Positions 1 through 8,617 of a stretch of 64,000 nucleotides of DNA are shown here, one piece after another. The notes below the pieces were generated by a model that saw only the letters and a program-made list of their open reading frames with translations, had not been told where the DNA came from and made no database searches. A program made the position numbers and the translations under genes. Each line of letters starts with the position of its first letter. Position 1 is the first letter of the stretch. Location: positions 62,001-126,000 of the forward strand of contig NZ_JABWQP020000003.1 of the NCBI RefSeq assembly GCF_014268505.2, given 5' to 3'. This stretch comes from Pseudomonas khorasanensis (GTDB lineage: Bacteria; Pseudomonadota; Gammaproteobacteria; Pseudomonadales; Pseudomonadaceae).

Positions 1-1396
1 TGCCGGGCAGCAAGAGCGGCAGATACACTTTGAAAAACAGTCGCGGCCCACTGACACCCAGGCTACGTGCTGCTTCGGGCAAAGACGGCCGTATACGCGC
101 CAGGCTGCTTTCCAGCGGCCCGTAAGCGACGGCGATAAAGCGCACCAGATAAGCCGTCAGCAATGCTGCGAGGCTGCCGAGCAGCAACGGCTTGCCGGCA
201 CCACCGAGCCAACCGGACAGCGGAATCACCCATTCCCGATCCAGATAACTGAACGCCAGCATGATCGACACCGCCAGCACTGACCCCGGCAAGGCGTAGC
301 CGAGATTGGCCAGACCGACGCCGGAATTGATTGCCTGCGTTGGCGCCAAGCGGCGAGCGAAAGCCAGCAGCAACGCGACGCTGACCGTGATCAGCGCCGC
401 CATGGCGCCCAGATACAAGGTGTGCAGGATCAGCCCGGCGTAACGTTCGTCCAGATCGAAACGCCCGCGTTGCCAGAACCACACGATCAGTTGCAGCACT
501 GGAATGACGAAGGCGCAGGCGAAGACCAGCCCGCACCAGCTCATCGCCGCGAATGCCTTGAGCCCGCGCAGGTGATACAGCGCTTTTACCCTGGGCCGCT
601 CGTTACTCGCCCGGTTCGCACCGCGGGCGCGACGCTCGCCGTAGAGCACCAGCATCACCACCAGCAGCAACAGGCTGGCCAACTGCGCCGCGCTCGACAG
701 GCTGAAGAAGCCATACCAGGTCTTGTAGATAGCGGTGGTGAAAGTGTCGAAGTTGAACACCGACACCGCGCCGAAATCCGCCAGGGTTTCCATCAACGCC
801 AGCGCCACGCCGGCACCAATCGCCGGGCGCGCCATCGGCAGGGCTACCCGCCAGAACGCTTGCCACGGCGACTGCCCGAGCACACGCGCCGCTTCCATCA
901 GACCTTTGCCCTGGGCGAGAAACGCGGTGCGCGCGAGCAGGTAAACGTAGGGGTAGAAAACCAGCACCAGCACCACAATCACCCCGCCGGTGGAGCGCAC
1001 ACGCGGCAGGCGCAGGCCGTTGCCAAACCATTCACGCAGGAGGGTCTGCACGGGGCCGGCGAAATCGAGCAGGCCGACGAACACAAAGGCGAGCACGTAC
1101 GCAGGAATGGCAAAGGGCAGCATCAGCGCCCAGTCGAGCCAGCGCCGACCGGGGAATTCGCAGAGGCTGGTGAGCCAGGCCAGGCTGACGCCGAGCAAGG
1201 TCACACCGACACCGACGCCAAGTATCAGCGTCAGGGTATTGCCCAGCAGGCGCGGCATCTGGGTTTCCCACAGGTGCGCCCAGATTTGTTGATCGATGGT
1301 TTGCCAGGACAGCAGCAGAACACTCAGCGGCAACAGCACCAGCGCGGCGATGGCGAAGACGATGGGGTACCAGCGGCGTTGGGCGGGGTGGGCCAC
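1..1396 (-). CDS. fbpB: Ferric iron ABC transporter permease FbpB (3' end beyond window)
   Basis: Inner-membrane permease that would pass Fe3+ delivered by the periplasmic protein FbpA, encoded just upstream on the same strand. Reading from a GTG at 1396 gives MAHPAQRRWYPIVF..., followed by many hydrophobic segments. There are two copies of the permease EAA-type loop (near GLMEAARVLGQSPWQAFWR and, close to the window edge, SLPEAARSLGVSGPRLFFK). That two-domain layout is the FbpB/ThiP type, in which both membrane halves sit on one chain of about 520-540 residues. About 465 codons are visible and the C-terminus is missing. The start has only a weak ribosome site (AGAG), and a slightly different start cannot be excluded. 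The ATPase partner is not in view. Confidence 0.88.
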   Translation of the reverse strand, partial: MAHPAQRRWYPIVFAIAALVLLPLSVLLLSWQTIDQQIWAHLWETQMPRLLGNTLTLILGVGVGVTLLGVSLAWLTSLCEFPGRRWLDWALMLPFAIPAYVLAFVFVGLLDFAGPVQTLLREWFGNGLRLPRVRSTGGVIVVLVLVFYPYVYLLARTAFLAQGKGLMEAARVLGQSPWQAFWRVALPMARPAIGAGVALALMETLADFGAVSVFNFDTFTTAIYKTWYGFFSLSSAAQLASLLLLVVMLVLYGERRARGANRASNERPRVKALYHLRGLKAFAAMSWCGLVFACAFVIPVLQLIVWFWQRGRFDLDERYAGLILHTLYLGAMAALITVSVALLLAFARRLAPTQAINSGVGLANLGYALPGSVLAVSIMLAFSYLDREWVIPLSGWLGGAGKPLLLGSLAALLTAYLVRFIAVAYGPLESSLARIRPSLPEAARSLGVSGPRLFFKVYLPLLLPG

Positions 1397-1456
1397 TTTT
1401 GAATCTCTGGAGGATTGGCGTGTTCTTGGATTGCGTATTCCAGGTTGAGATTGCTG

Positions 1457-1716
1457 CCCTCACCCTGGCCCTCTCCCGGAGGGAGAGGGGACTGACCGCG
1501 CAGTTTATGGCAATTACGCGGAACTGGAATATCGAGTCGAACTCAGGATTTCAAAACACCCTGCATCTGCTCCCTCTCCTAGAGGGAGAGGGTGCTGACC
1601 GTGTAGCTCTTGCGAGCTACACCGACCTGCAATATCGAGCCGAACTCAGGTTTTGAAAGCCTTACAAATCTGCTCCCTTTCCCCCTCTCCCTTGGGGAGA
1701 GGGCTGGGGTGAGGGG
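1457..1716. repeat. MITE-like palindromic repeat block between fbpA and fbpB
   Basis: This block fills most of the 356-base gap 1397-1752. It is bounded by near-perfect inverted ends: CCCTCACCCTGGCCCTCTCCC at 1457-1477 and its reverse complement at 1695-1715 (19 of 21 positions match). Inside are two direct copies of a unit. Each has a CCCTCTCC/GGAGAGGG hairpin, CTGACC, a variable stem-loop (GTGTAGCTC-TTGC-GAGCTACAC at 1601-1622 in the second) and the core AATATCGAGYCGAACTCAGG (1528-1547 and 1631-1650). No coding potential is seen. Similar CCCTCACCC/CTCTCCC repeats are scattered in Pseudomonas genomes. The remaining bases of the gap hold nothing I recognise. Confidence 0.8.
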
Positions 1717-1752
1717 CCGGATCCTGAAGCAGACACAGCAATCAAAAAAGAT

Positions 1753-2757
1753 TCAGTTCCAGCCCGCCCGATCCATCATCCGGATCGCTTCGGCCTGACG
1801 CTTGCCAGCCACTTCCACCGGCAGGGTGTCAGCGATGAACTTGCCCCACGCTGCCACTTCTTCCGAAGGTGCCACCGCCGGGTTGGCCGGGAACTCCTGG
1901 TTCACGTCGGCAAAAATCTGCTGCGCCTCAGGCGTGGTCATCCACTCGACCAGTGCCTTGGCCGCTTCCGGGTGCGGCGCATGCTTGGTCAGGCCGATGC
2001 CCGAAAGGTTAACGTGCACGCCGCGGTCAGCCTGGTTCGGCCAGAACAGTTTCACCGGCAGGTCCGGCTTCTGCTTGTGCAGGCGGCCGTAGTAGTAGGT
2101 GTTGACGATGCCAACGTCGCATTGACCGGCGTTGATCGCTTCGAGCACCGCAACGTCATCGGAAAAGACGTCGGTGGACAGGTTATTGACCCAGCCCTTG
2201 AGGATTTTCTCGGTCTTCTCGGCGCCATGGACTTCGATCATGGTCGCGGTCAGCGACTGGTTGTAGACCTTCTTCGCCGTGCGCAGGCACAGGCGCCCTT
2301 CCCAGTTCTTGTCGGCCAGTGCTTCGTAGGTGGTCAGCTCGCCCGGCTTCACTCGCTGAGTGGAATAGGCGATCGTCCGCGCGCGCAGGCTCAGACCGGT
2401 CCAGGCATGGGTGGACGAGCGATATTGCGCAGGTATGTTGGTGTCGATGGTTTTCGAGGTGAACGGCTGGAGGATGCCCATCTGCTCGGCTTGCCAGAGG
2501 TTGCCGGCATCGACCGTGAGCAACAGGTCGGCGGTGGCGTTTTCACCTTCGGCCTTGATGCGCTGCATCAGCGGCGCTTCCTTGTCGGTGATGAACTTGA
2601 TCTTCACCCCGGTCTTGGCGGTGTAGGCATCGAATACCGGTTTGATCAGTTCATCGATGCGCGACGAGTAAACCACCACCTCATCGGCAGCCTGGACAGT
2701 GGTGCTGCCGATCAGGGTCAAGGCCAGTGCAGTCAGAAGACGCTTGGGTGCCAACAT
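1753..2757 (-). CDS. fbpA: Periplasmic ferric-iron-binding protein FbpA
   Basis: Periplasmic receptor of a ferric-iron ABC importer. The 334-residue product begins with a Sec signal peptide ([15 protein letters not shown]..., likely cleavage after VQA at residue 23). It continues as a type II periplasmic-binding fold starting VVVYSSR. The tyrosine cluster NTYYYGRL (residues 219-226) corresponds to the iron-ligating tyrosines of FbpA/FutA proteins. Two cysteines (C157, C213) could form a disulfide. The permease gene lies downstream on the same strand, separated by a 356-base repeat-filled gap, so both are probably one iron-regulated unit. A Fur-box-like sequence at 2791-2809 supports that. The anion or siderophore partner cannot be inferred. 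Confidence 0.93.
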   Translation of the reverse strand: MLAPKRLLTALALTLIGSTTVQAADEVVVYSSRIDELIKPVFDAYTAKTGVKIKFITDKEAPLMQRIKAEGENATADLLLTVDAGNLWQAEQMGILQPFTSKTIDTNIPAQYRSSTHAWTGLSLRARTIAYSTQRVKPGELTTYEALADKNWEGRLCLRTAKKVYNQSLTATMIEVHGAEKTEKILKGWVNNLSTDVFSDDVAVLEAINAGQCDVGIVNTYYYGRLHKQKPDLPVKLFWPNQADRGVHVNLSGIGLTKHAPHPEAAKALVEWMTTPEAQQIFADVNQEFPANPAVAPSEEVAAWGKFIADTLPVEVAGKRQAEAIRMMDRAGWN

Positions 2758-2790
2758 GGGAGCGGTCTCTCGGTCGGGAAATGTGGGCCA

Positions 2791-2809
2791 AATGATAAGG
2801 ACTCACATT
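2791..2809. promoter_or_regulatory. Fur-box-like sequence upstream of fbpA
   Basis: AATGATAAGGACTCACATT matches 14 of 18 scored positions of the Pseudomonas-type Fur consensus AATGAGAATNATTCTCATT and keeps the AATG...CATT outer dyad. It lies 34-52 bases upstream of the fbpA start, a normal place for iron repression of an iron importer. The promoter itself was not resolved. Confidence 0.5.
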
Positions 2810-2877
2810 TACTACCACAATCGAACACTGGGTGAAGGCGTTACCAGATGTTGCACAGCAATGATTGCCCCTGTGGC

Positions 2878-4101
2878 TCAGGGCTTGGCCAGTTTCGGCA
2901 GGTCGCCCGTCAACCCAAGCGCTTCGCGCACAAACAACGCCTTGGCCTCGGGCATCTGATCGACCAGCTTCAACCCCGCGTTGCGCAACCAGCGCAGCGG
3001 CAGCGGATCGGCCTGGAACAACCGTTCAAAGCCCTCCATCGCCGCCATCAGCGCGAGGTTGTGCGGCATGCGCCGGCGCTCGTAACGGCTCAGCACTTTC
3101 ACGTCCGCCAGGCGCTCGCCACGTTCATGAGCTTGCAGCAGCACTTCCGCGAGCACGGCGGCGTCGAGGAAACCGAGGTTCACGCCCTGCCCCGCCAGCG
3201 GGTGAATGGTGTGCGCCGCATCACCGATCAAGGCCAGACCCTCGGCCACGTAGCGCTTGGCGTGACGCTGACGCAGCGGCACGCAAAGGCGCGGATCGGC
3301 GCTGACGACTTCACCAAGGCGCCCTTCGAAGGCGCGTTCCAGCTCGGCGCAGAACGCAGCATCTTCCAGCGCCATCAAGCGCTCGGCTTCACTCGGCGTG
3401 GTCGACCAGACGATCGAGCACCAATCCTGCTGCCCGTCGCGCTCCAGCGGCAGGAACGCCAGCGGGCCGTTATCGGTAAACCGCTGCCAGGCGGTTTGGC
3501 GGTGCGGTTTGCCGCTGCGCACGCTGGTGACGATGGCATGGTGCAGATAATCCCACTCACGGGTCGCCACGCCGGTCAGGCGGCGAACGGCCGAGTTCGC
3601 ACCGTCGGCGGCAATCACCAGTGGCGCGCGTAACGTGCGGCCATCGGCCAGGGTCAGGAGCCAGTCATCGCCCGAGCGACGCATCTGTTCCAGCCGTGCG
3701 TTGGCCAGCATGCCCAGATCGCAGTCGTGCAGGCGGTCAAGCAACGCATCCTGCACCACGCGGTTTTCGACGATATGACCAAGCACGTCGGCATGCACGC
3801 TACTCGCCGAGAAATGAATCTGCCCGGTGCCGCTGCCGTCCCAGACGTGCATGTCGGTGTACGGGCTGCTGCGTCGCTGGGCAATGCCATCCCAAACGCC
3901 GAGGCGTTCGAGGATCCGCTGGCTGGCCGCCGACAATGCACTCACCCGAGGCTCAAACACGGCTTCGGCATCGAAGGGTTTGACGCTCAAGGGACTGCCG
4001 TCGACCAGCAGGACTTCCAGCCCGCTGTCCTGTAGCGCCAGCGCCAGGGCGCTGCCAACCATTCCGGCTCCGACAATCAGCAGATCTGCGCGCATTTCCA
4101 T
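2878..4101 (-). CDS. ubiI: FAD-dependent ubiquinone-biosynthesis hydroxylase (UbiI/VisC type)
   Basis: Flavin monooxygenase of the UbiH/UbiF/VisC family, expected to hydroxylate the benzene ring of a ubiquinone precursor at the inner-membrane face. The 407-residue protein shows the dinucleotide fold LLIVGAGMVGSALALAL (GAGMVG at 11-16). It also has the DG motif VIAADGANSAVR (about 163-173) and the family signature GDAAHTIHPLAGQGVNLG (293-310). It is last in a tight operon ygfB-pepP-ubiH-DUF4442-ubiI, three bases after the preceding stop. E. coli has the same pepP-ubiH-visC order. UbiI (C5 hydroxylase) is the likeliest role from position; UbiF-type specificity cannot be ruled out from sequence alone. 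Confidence 0.88.
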   Translation of the reverse strand: MEMRADLLIVGAGMVGSALALALQDSGLEVLLVDGSPLSVKPFDAEAVFEPRVSALSAASQRILERLGVWDGIAQRRSSPYTDMHVWDGSGTGQIHFSASSVHADVLGHIVENRVVQDALLDRLHDCDLGMLANARLEQMRRSGDDWLLTLADGRTLRAPLVIAADGANSAVRRLTGVATREWDYLHHAIVTSVRSGKPHRQTAWQRFTDNGPLAFLPLERDGQQDWCSIVWSTTPSEAERLMALEDAAFCAELERAFEGRLGEVVSADPRLCVPLRQRHAKRYVAEGLALIGDAAHTIHPLAGQGVNLGFLDAAVLAEVLLQAHERGERLADVKVLSRYERRRMPHNLALMAAMEGFERLFQADPLPLRWLRNAGLKLVDQMPEAKALFVREALGLTGDLPKLAKP

Positions 4102-4104
4102 GCC

Positions 4105-4590
4105 TTATGCCTGTCTCGCTTGCGGCTTGAGCCGCACGTAAAGGGTTTTACCGACTCGCGCCACGAGGTTGCCGGCGCCGTCATGAATGTCGACCTGCAA
4201 CTGCGGCAGGTATTTCTCGCCGCTGGCGGTCTGCCGGCGAATTTCGTCGAGCAAGGTCTGGTCGATGTTGAACCGGGCGAACACCGGGCCTTTGCCTGGC
4301 GCAATGAAATCGATGTCGGCCGCCTTGTCCCAGACGATGTATTTTGATCCGAGGTTTTCCATCAGCATCAGCATGAAAAACGGGTCGACCATCGAATACA
4401 GGCTGCCGCCAAACTGGGTGCCGACATAGTTGCGGTTGTACCAGCCCAACCCCATGGACACCTGAACGTCGCGAAAGTCGTCGCTGATGTGCCGAACGCG
4501 CACCCCGGCGCCCAGGTACGGCGGATAAAAGGTCATGACCCAGCGCATCAAACGCGCCTTGCCAAACTTTGCGCTCAGCCACTCAAGCAT
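4105..4590 (-). CDS. DUF4442 hotdog-fold (thioesterase-like) protein
   Basis: A 161-residue protein resembling the DUF4442/YiiD-type hotdog family (PaaI-like thioesterase fold). Recognisable parts are FYPPYLGAGVRV near the N-terminus and GTQFGGSLYSMVDPFFMLML (about residues 57-76), followed by strands typical of the fold. No signal peptide or membrane segment is evident. Its start ATGCTTGA overlaps the last 8 bases of ubiH, and ubiI follows its stop by 3 bases, so it is translationally coupled inside the ubiquinone operon. The E. coli operon lacks this gene, as far as I recall. An acyl-thioester substrate is suggested by the fold only; its link to quinone synthesis is inference from position. 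Confidence 0.78.
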   Translation of the reverse strand: MLEWLSAKFGKARLMRWVMTFYPPYLGAGVRVRHISDDFRDVQVSMGLGWYNRNYVGTQFGGSLYSMVDPFFMLMLMENLGSKYIVWDKAADIDFIAPGKGPVFARFNIDQTLLDEIRRQTASGEKYLPQLQVDIHDGAGNLVARVGKTLYVRLKPQARQA

Positions 4591-5770
4591 CCGGACGTGT
4601 TCCCAGACCCATCGCCTGACGGGCGAACCAGCGCTTGGCAGGTGGCAGCAGATCGAGACCGAGCAAACCGATGTTGCGGCCCAGCGACACCAGCGGCTGA
4701 TTGCTGCCGAACAGGCGCGTGACCTGATCGGAAAAACCCACCGTCAGTTCCTGATCCAGACGCTGGCGCTCGCGATACGCCTGCAACGTGGCCAGGTCGC
4801 CCAGCGGTTTATCGCTGGCGAGCAACGCTGCGGCGAGCGCATCGGTGTCGCGCAAGGAAAGATTGAAACCCTGCCCGGCGATCGGGTGCAGGCTGTGCGC
4901 GGCATTGCCGAGCACGGTCAGGTGCGAGCGCACCTGCTCTTCAGCTTCGACCAGTGACAGCGGATACAAATGCCGCGCGCCGACCTGCTTCAGCGTGCCC
5001 AGCCGATAGCCGAATACGCCCTGCAATTCGCTGAGGAAATCGCGCTCGCTCAGTTCGACCAGACGCTGCGCATCCATGCCCAGGCGGGTCCAGACCAAAG
5101 CGCAGCGATTGTCCGGCAGCGGCAACAGCGCCATCGGCCCTTCGTCGGTGAAACGCTCGAACGCCATGCCGTTGTGCGCTTCGCTCGGGGTGATGTTGGC
5201 GATCAGCGCGCTCTGGTTGTAAGGACGGGTGCGCACGTTGATGCCCAACTGCTCGCGCAAACCGGAACGGCCGCCATCGGCAAGCACCGCCAGGTCGCAT
5301 TCAAGCGTGGTTTCATCGTTGAGCGTCAAACGATAACCATCGGGCAGCGGCTCCATGCGCGCCACTTCAGCCGGACAGCGCCAGGTGATCACGTCCTTGT
5401 CGAGGTGCTGCCACAGGCACTGACCGAGCCAGGCGTTTTCCACCACGTAGCCGAGCGCCGGCACGCCCTCTTCCATCGCCGACAAGCACGCGGTGGAGAA
5501 GCGACCACGGTCGGACACGTGAATCTGTTTGATCGGCTCGGCACGGCGGGAAATCTCCTGCCAAACGCCCAGTCGTTGATAAATCTGTCGCGAACCAAAC
5601 GACAACGCCGACGAACGTGCGTCATAGCTCGGCTGCCAGGTATCGCCCGGAGCAAAGGGCTCGATCAGGACGATCTTCCAGCCGCGCGCCTTGGCTCCGG
5701 CCTGCAGCGCCAAGGCCAGACTGGCGCCAACCAGACCGCCACCAATGATTGCCAGATTGACTCGACTCAT
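4583..5770 (-). CDS. ubiH: 2-octaprenyl-6-methoxyphenol hydroxylase UbiH
   Basis: FAD-dependent ring hydroxylase of aerobic ubiquinone synthesis. The 395-residue protein has the N-terminal nucleotide-binding motif LAIIGGGLVGASLALAL, the mid-protein DG motif LAVLADGGRSGLREQLG and the UbiH-family signature GNAAHSLHPIAGQGFNLSLR near residue 285-305. It begins at an ATG that overlaps the pepP stop by four bases (ATGA), and its own end overlaps the next gene by 8 bases. Expression is therefore coupled through the operon. The pepP-ubiH pairing, as in E. coli, favours UbiH over other family members. Length is typical of the family. Confidence 0.93.
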   Translation of the reverse strand: MSRVNLAIIGGGLVGASLALALQAGAKARGWKIVLIEPFAPGDTWQPSYDARSSALSFGSRQIYQRLGVWQEISRRAEPIKQIHVSDRGRFSTACLSAMEEGVPALGYVVENAWLGQCLWQHLDKDVITWRCPAEVARMEPLPDGYRLTLNDETTLECDLAVLADGGRSGLREQLGINVRTRPYNQSALIANITPSEAHNGMAFERFTDEGPMALLPLPDNRCALVWTRLGMDAQRLVELSERDFLSELQGVFGYRLGTLKQVGARHLYPLSLVEAEEQVRSHLTVLGNAAHSLHPIAGQGFNLSLRDTDALAAALLASDKPLGDLATLQAYRERQRLDQELTVGFSDQVTRLFGSNQPLVSLGRNIGLLGLDLLPPAKRWFARQAMGLGTRPDA

Positions 5771-7101
5771 GCTGCGTGTGCCCGTGCTTGCGCCATCAGC
5801 GCTTCGATTTCGGCTACGGTTTTCGGTACGCCGCCCGTGAGGATTTCACAACCGGTCCTGGTGACCACCACGTCGTCCTCGATGCGCACGCCGATGCCGC
5901 GCCATTTCTTCGCCACGTTCTGATTATCCAGTGCGATGTAGATGCCCGGCTCCACGGTCAGCGCCATGCCGACCTCCAGCACCCGCCATTCGCCGCCGAC
6001 CTTGTACTCTCCGACATCGTGCACATCCATGCCCAGCCAGTGGCCGGCGCGGTGCATGTAAAACGCTTTGTAGGCTTCGCTGGCAATCAACTCGTCGACC
6101 TCGCCCTGCAACAGACCGAGCTTCACCAGGCCGGTCGTGATCACTCGAACCGTGGCTTCGTGCGCCTGATTCCAGTGCTTGTTCGGCGCGATTTCGGCGA
6201 AGGCGGCTTCCTGCGAGGCCAGCACCAGCTCATAAATCGCCTTCTGCTCCGGCGAGAACTTCCCGTTCACCGGCCAGGTGCGAGTGATGTCGCTGGCATA
6301 GCAGTCGATCTCGCAGCCCGCGTCGATCAGCACCAGATCGCCGTCCTTGAGCGGTGCGTCGTTCTGCTGGTAATGCAGGATGCAGCTGTTGCGTCCGGCC
6401 GCGACGATCGATCCGTAGGCCGGCATCTTCGCCCCGCCCTTGCGGAATTCATAATCCAGTTCGGCCTCAAGGCTGTATTCATACAACCCGGGACGGCTGG
6501 CCTGCATCGCGCGGACATGGGCCTGGGCCGAGATCCTCGCGGCTTCGCGCATCACCTTCACTTCTGCCGCCGATTTATACAGACGCATGTCGTGCAGCAG
6601 ATGATCCAGGGCAACAAATTCATTCGGCGGCTGGGCGCCGAGGTGCGCCTTGGAGCGGATCACGTTGATCCAGTCCATCAGGTGCCGGTCGAATTCCGGG
6701 TTGCTGCCCATCGCTGAATACACCCGATCGCGGCCTTCGATCAGCCCCGGGAGAATGTCGTCGATGTCAGTGATAGGGAACGCATCGTCGGCGCCGTATT
6801 CGCGGATCGCGCCTTCCTGACCTGCGCGCAAGCCATCCCACAATTCGCGTTCGGCGTTGCGCTCACGACAAAACAGCACGTATTCGCCATGCTCGCGACC
6901 GGGCATCAATACGATGACAGCTTGCGGTTCGGGAAAGCCGCTGAGGTACTGGAAGTCGCTGTCCTGACGGTAGACGTGCTCGACGTCGCGGTTGCGGATG
7001 GCGACCGCGGCGGCGGGCAGGATCGCGATGCTGTTGGGTTCCATCTGCGCCATCAGGGCCTTGCGGCGACGGCTGTATTCCGCTTTGGGGATATGGGTCA
7101 T
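5767..7101 (-). CDS. pepP: Xaa-Pro aminopeptidase P (PepP)
   Basis: Cytosolic metallopeptidase of family M24 that removes an N-terminal residue preceding proline. The 444-residue protein has the N-terminal aminopeptidase P domain (MTHIPKAEYSRRRKALM...) and the pita-bread catalytic domain. The metal ligands are visible in order: aspartates in LIDAGCEIDCYASDITR, histidine in HRAGHWLGMDVHD, glutamates in LTVEPGIYI and VRIEDDVVVT. It lies 27 bases after ygfB and overlaps ubiH by ATGA. The association of a peptidase with ubiquinone hydroxylases is conserved in E. coli, but its reason is not evident here. Confidence 0.95.
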   Translation of the reverse strand: MTHIPKAEYSRRRKALMAQMEPNSIAILPAAAVAIRNRDVEHVYRQDSDFQYLSGFPEPQAVIVLMPGREHGEYVLFCRERNAERELWDGLRAGQEGAIREYGADDAFPITDIDDILPGLIEGRDRVYSAMGSNPEFDRHLMDWINVIRSKAHLGAQPPNEFVALDHLLHDMRLYKSAAEVKVMREAARISAQAHVRAMQASRPGLYEYSLEAELDYEFRKGGAKMPAYGSIVAAGRNSCILHYQQNDAPLKDGDLVLIDAGCEIDCYASDITRTWPVNGKFSPEQKAIYELVLASQEAAFAEIAPNKHWNQAHEATVRVITTGLVKLGLLQGEVDELIASEAYKAFYMHRAGHWLGMDVHDVGEYKVGGEWRVLEVGMALTVEPGIYIALDNQNVAKKWRGIGVRIEDDVVVTRTGCEILTGGVPKTVAEIEALMAQARAHAA

Positions 7102-7128
7102 GGGCAGATGGCTTTCCCTGGCACGCGA

Positions 7129-7689
7129 TTAATGCAACGACGGCTTGGCGGCTGGCGGCACATCGGCTTTTTTGGTTTCCGAGAACAGCAGCAGCGGCGC
7201 GACGCGCAGGTATTCCATCACTTCCATGTAGTCGGACTCGCCGTCTTCGGACTCTTCCAGCGCATCCTGCACCTGAGAAATGGCGGCCAGATCCTGCAGC
7301 ACTTCGGTGGCTTCAACGCTGAGCATGCTGCTGTCACGGCAGTTGAGGCCGAAACCGCTGAGGAAGCCCTGGCACCATTCGCCCAGCGCAGCGGCGCGGT
7401 CGGTCAGTGGAGCATCGTCGGTCGGCAGCAACAGAACGACGGTGACGTCGTCGCCGGTCAGCTCGCCCTTGACCATCTCTTGCAGGCCGATCAAGGCGTT
7501 GCGGACGTTGTCCTGGATATCGCCTTCGAGCAGTTCGGCAGCGTCGATCAGCCAGCCTTCGTTATCGAAACCCGCGCCGGCGCAACTGCGCCCGAGCAGC
7601 ACGCCGTGCAGTTCGGCAGGCGAGACGTTGTGGCCGCTGGAAGTCAGCAGGGTGGCAAAGGCTTGGTACGGGGAATTCGCAATGGTCAT
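7129..7689 (-). CDS. ygfB: UPF0149/YgfB family protein
   Basis: A 186-residue, acidic, largely helical protein of the UPF0149 (YgfB/YecA) family. Motifs I recognise are the N-terminal [18 protein letters not shown] segment, the central [10 protein letters not shown] and the C-terminal [17 protein letters not shown]. It heads the pepP-ubiH operon, as ygfB does in E. coli. The family has no settled enzymatic activity; P. aeruginosa YgfB has been linked to ampDh3 expression and beta-lactam tolerance, which I recall but cannot verify here. It is divergent from the TIGR02449-zapA pair, with a 118-base gap to the chosen start. Confidence 0.9.
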   Translation of the reverse strand: MTIANSPYQAFATLLTSSGHNVSPAELHGVLLGRSCAGAGFDNEGWLIDAAELLEGDIQDNVRNALIGLQEMVKGELTGDDVTVVLLLPTDDAPLTDRAAALGEWCQGFLSGFGLNCRDSSMLSVEATEVLQDLAAISQVQDALEESEDGESDYMEVMEYLRVAPLLLFSETKKADVPPAAKPSLH

Positions 7690-7807
7690 GGGCAGCTAGG
7701 CGCCAGACGGCGCTATGTCTAGAATGGAGGCCTTGTATCCTACATCGACAGACTCGCCAAGACTATTAAAGGCTGTCCGCCAGTTAACCCATCAGACAGT
7801 GAAACCA

Positions 7808-8017
7808 ATGGAAGACAATGACCTGCAAGCGCTGATGGCCAGACTCGAACTGCTGATTGGCCGAGTCGAGCAACTAAAGAGTCAAAACGCACTCTTACTA
7901 GCTCAGGAAAAGACCTGGCGCGAGGAACGCGCTCACCTCATTGAAAAAAACGAAATCGCCCGGCGTAAGGTCGAATCGATGATTTCGCGCCTCAAGGCCC
8001 TGGAGCAAGACTCATGA
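7808..8017 (+). CDS. TIGR02449 family short coiled-coil protein
   Basis: A 69-residue cytosolic protein beginning MEDNDLQALMARLELLIG. It is almost entirely heptad-like (leucines, arginines, glutamines) and matches the small TIGR02449 family that accompanies zapA in Pseudomonas. The frame is open further upstream, but the ATG at 7808 starts exactly where the coiled coil begins and was chosen for that reason. The ribosome site is weak. Its stop overlaps the zapA start (ATGA at 8014-8017), so the two are co-translated. A role in division alongside ZapA, comparable to ZapB in shape, is inference from the neighbour and the coiled coil only. Confidence 0.78.
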   Translation: MEDNDLQALMARLELLIGRVEQLKSQNALLLAQEKTWREERAHLIEKNEIARRKVESMISRLKALEQDS

Positions 8018-8331
8018 GTTCAAGCAATAGCGTTACCGTGCAGATCCTCGACAAAGAGTATTCGATCATCTGCCCCCAGGAAGAGCGCAGCAATCTGGTC
8101 AGCGCCGCCCGTTATCTGGACGGCAAGATGCGCGAAATCCGCAGCAGCGGCAAAGTCATCGGCGCCGACCGCATCGCCGTGATGGCCGCGCTGAACATCA
8201 CTCACGACCTCTTGCACAAAGAAGAGCGCCCGGATATCCAGGCCAGCGGTTCGACCCGTGAACAGGTGCGCGACTTGCTCGATCGTGTCGATCTGGTACT
8301 GGCCGACGATCAGAACACAGCCAAGGGCTGA
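8014..8331 (+). CDS. zapA: Cell division protein ZapA
   Basis: Z-ring-associated protein that crosslinks FtsZ protofilaments at midcell. The 105-residue product has the N-terminal beta domain (VTVQILDKEYSIICPQEER) and the conserved LVSAARYLDGKMREIR, IGADRIAVMAALNITHDLL segments, followed by a C-terminal coiled coil. Length is normal for the family. It overlaps the preceding small coiled-coil gene by four bases. The 6S RNA gene and the 5-formyl-THF cyclo-ligase gene follow, the arrangement zapA-ssrS-ygfA known from E. coli. Confidence 0.95.
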   Translation: MSSSNSVTVQILDKEYSIICPQEERSNLVSAARYLDGKMREIRSSGKVIGADRIAVMAALNITHDLLHKEERPDIQASGSTREQVRDLLDRVDLVLADDQNTAKG

Positions 8332-8350
8332 TTCGACTGGCTGCTTGAGG

Positions 8351-8356
8351 TATACT
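8351..8356 (+). promoter_or_regulatory. -10 element of the 6S RNA promoter
   Basis: TATACT matches the sigma70 -10 consensus at five of six positions and sits seven bases before the inferred 5' end of 6S RNA. No convincing -35 box was found at the usual spacing. Confidence 0.5.
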
Positions 8357-8362
8357 CGCGGC

Positions 8363-8543
8363 ACTCCCTGGGGTGCTTGCCAGTTGACGATGTCCCGGAG
8401 CCGATTCGCACTACCCTGGAAGTTGCACGTTGGGCTGGTGTGCATGTCCGCCAGACGGAAAGCCTTAAAGTCTACTGCTTCTTCCACCTTGAACTTTCGG
8501 GTTCAAGGGCTGAGTTGACAGCGGTTCATCCGGGGAGCCTGAT
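8363..8543 (+). ncRNA. ssrS: 6S RNA
   Basis: About 180-nucleotide regulatory RNA that mimics an open promoter and binds sigma70 RNA polymerase in stationary phase. The 5' CUCCCUGGGGUG and the 3' CAUCCGGGGAGCC pair to form the closing stem. Conserved 6S landmarks are present: the GUCCCGGAGCCGAU stretch, AGCCUUAAA and the hairpin CACCUUGAACUUUCGGGUUCAAGGG. It lies between zapA and the ygfA-like gene exactly as in other gammaproteobacteria. Ends are inferred from the -10 box and the closing stem, so each may be off by several bases. A strong terminator follows. Confidence 0.92.
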
Positions 8544-8548
8544 TCGAA

Positions 8549-8580
8549 TCCGATGTCGGAAAACCGACATCGGATTTTTT
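8549..8580 (+). terminator. Rho-independent terminator after 6S RNA
   Basis: TCCGATGTCGG-aaaa-CCGACATCGGA, an 11-base-pair perfect stem, is followed directly by six T residues. If 6S RNA is processed from a dicistronic transcript with the next gene, this terminator would have to be read through. Confidence 0.85.
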
Positions 8581-8617
8581 ATGCGTACGTTTTCGTCCAA
8601 CCTGCCGAAGCCGAACC

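Noticed and set aside
422..1402. 326-residue open frame on the plus strand
   Set aside because: It is antisense to fbpB, whose frame gives a convincing two-domain permease; the translated text is low-complexity Gln/Arg/His.
7715..7807. Upstream extension of the TIGR02449 gene
   Set aside because: No ribosome site and no similarity; the coiled coil begins at the internal ATG at 7808.
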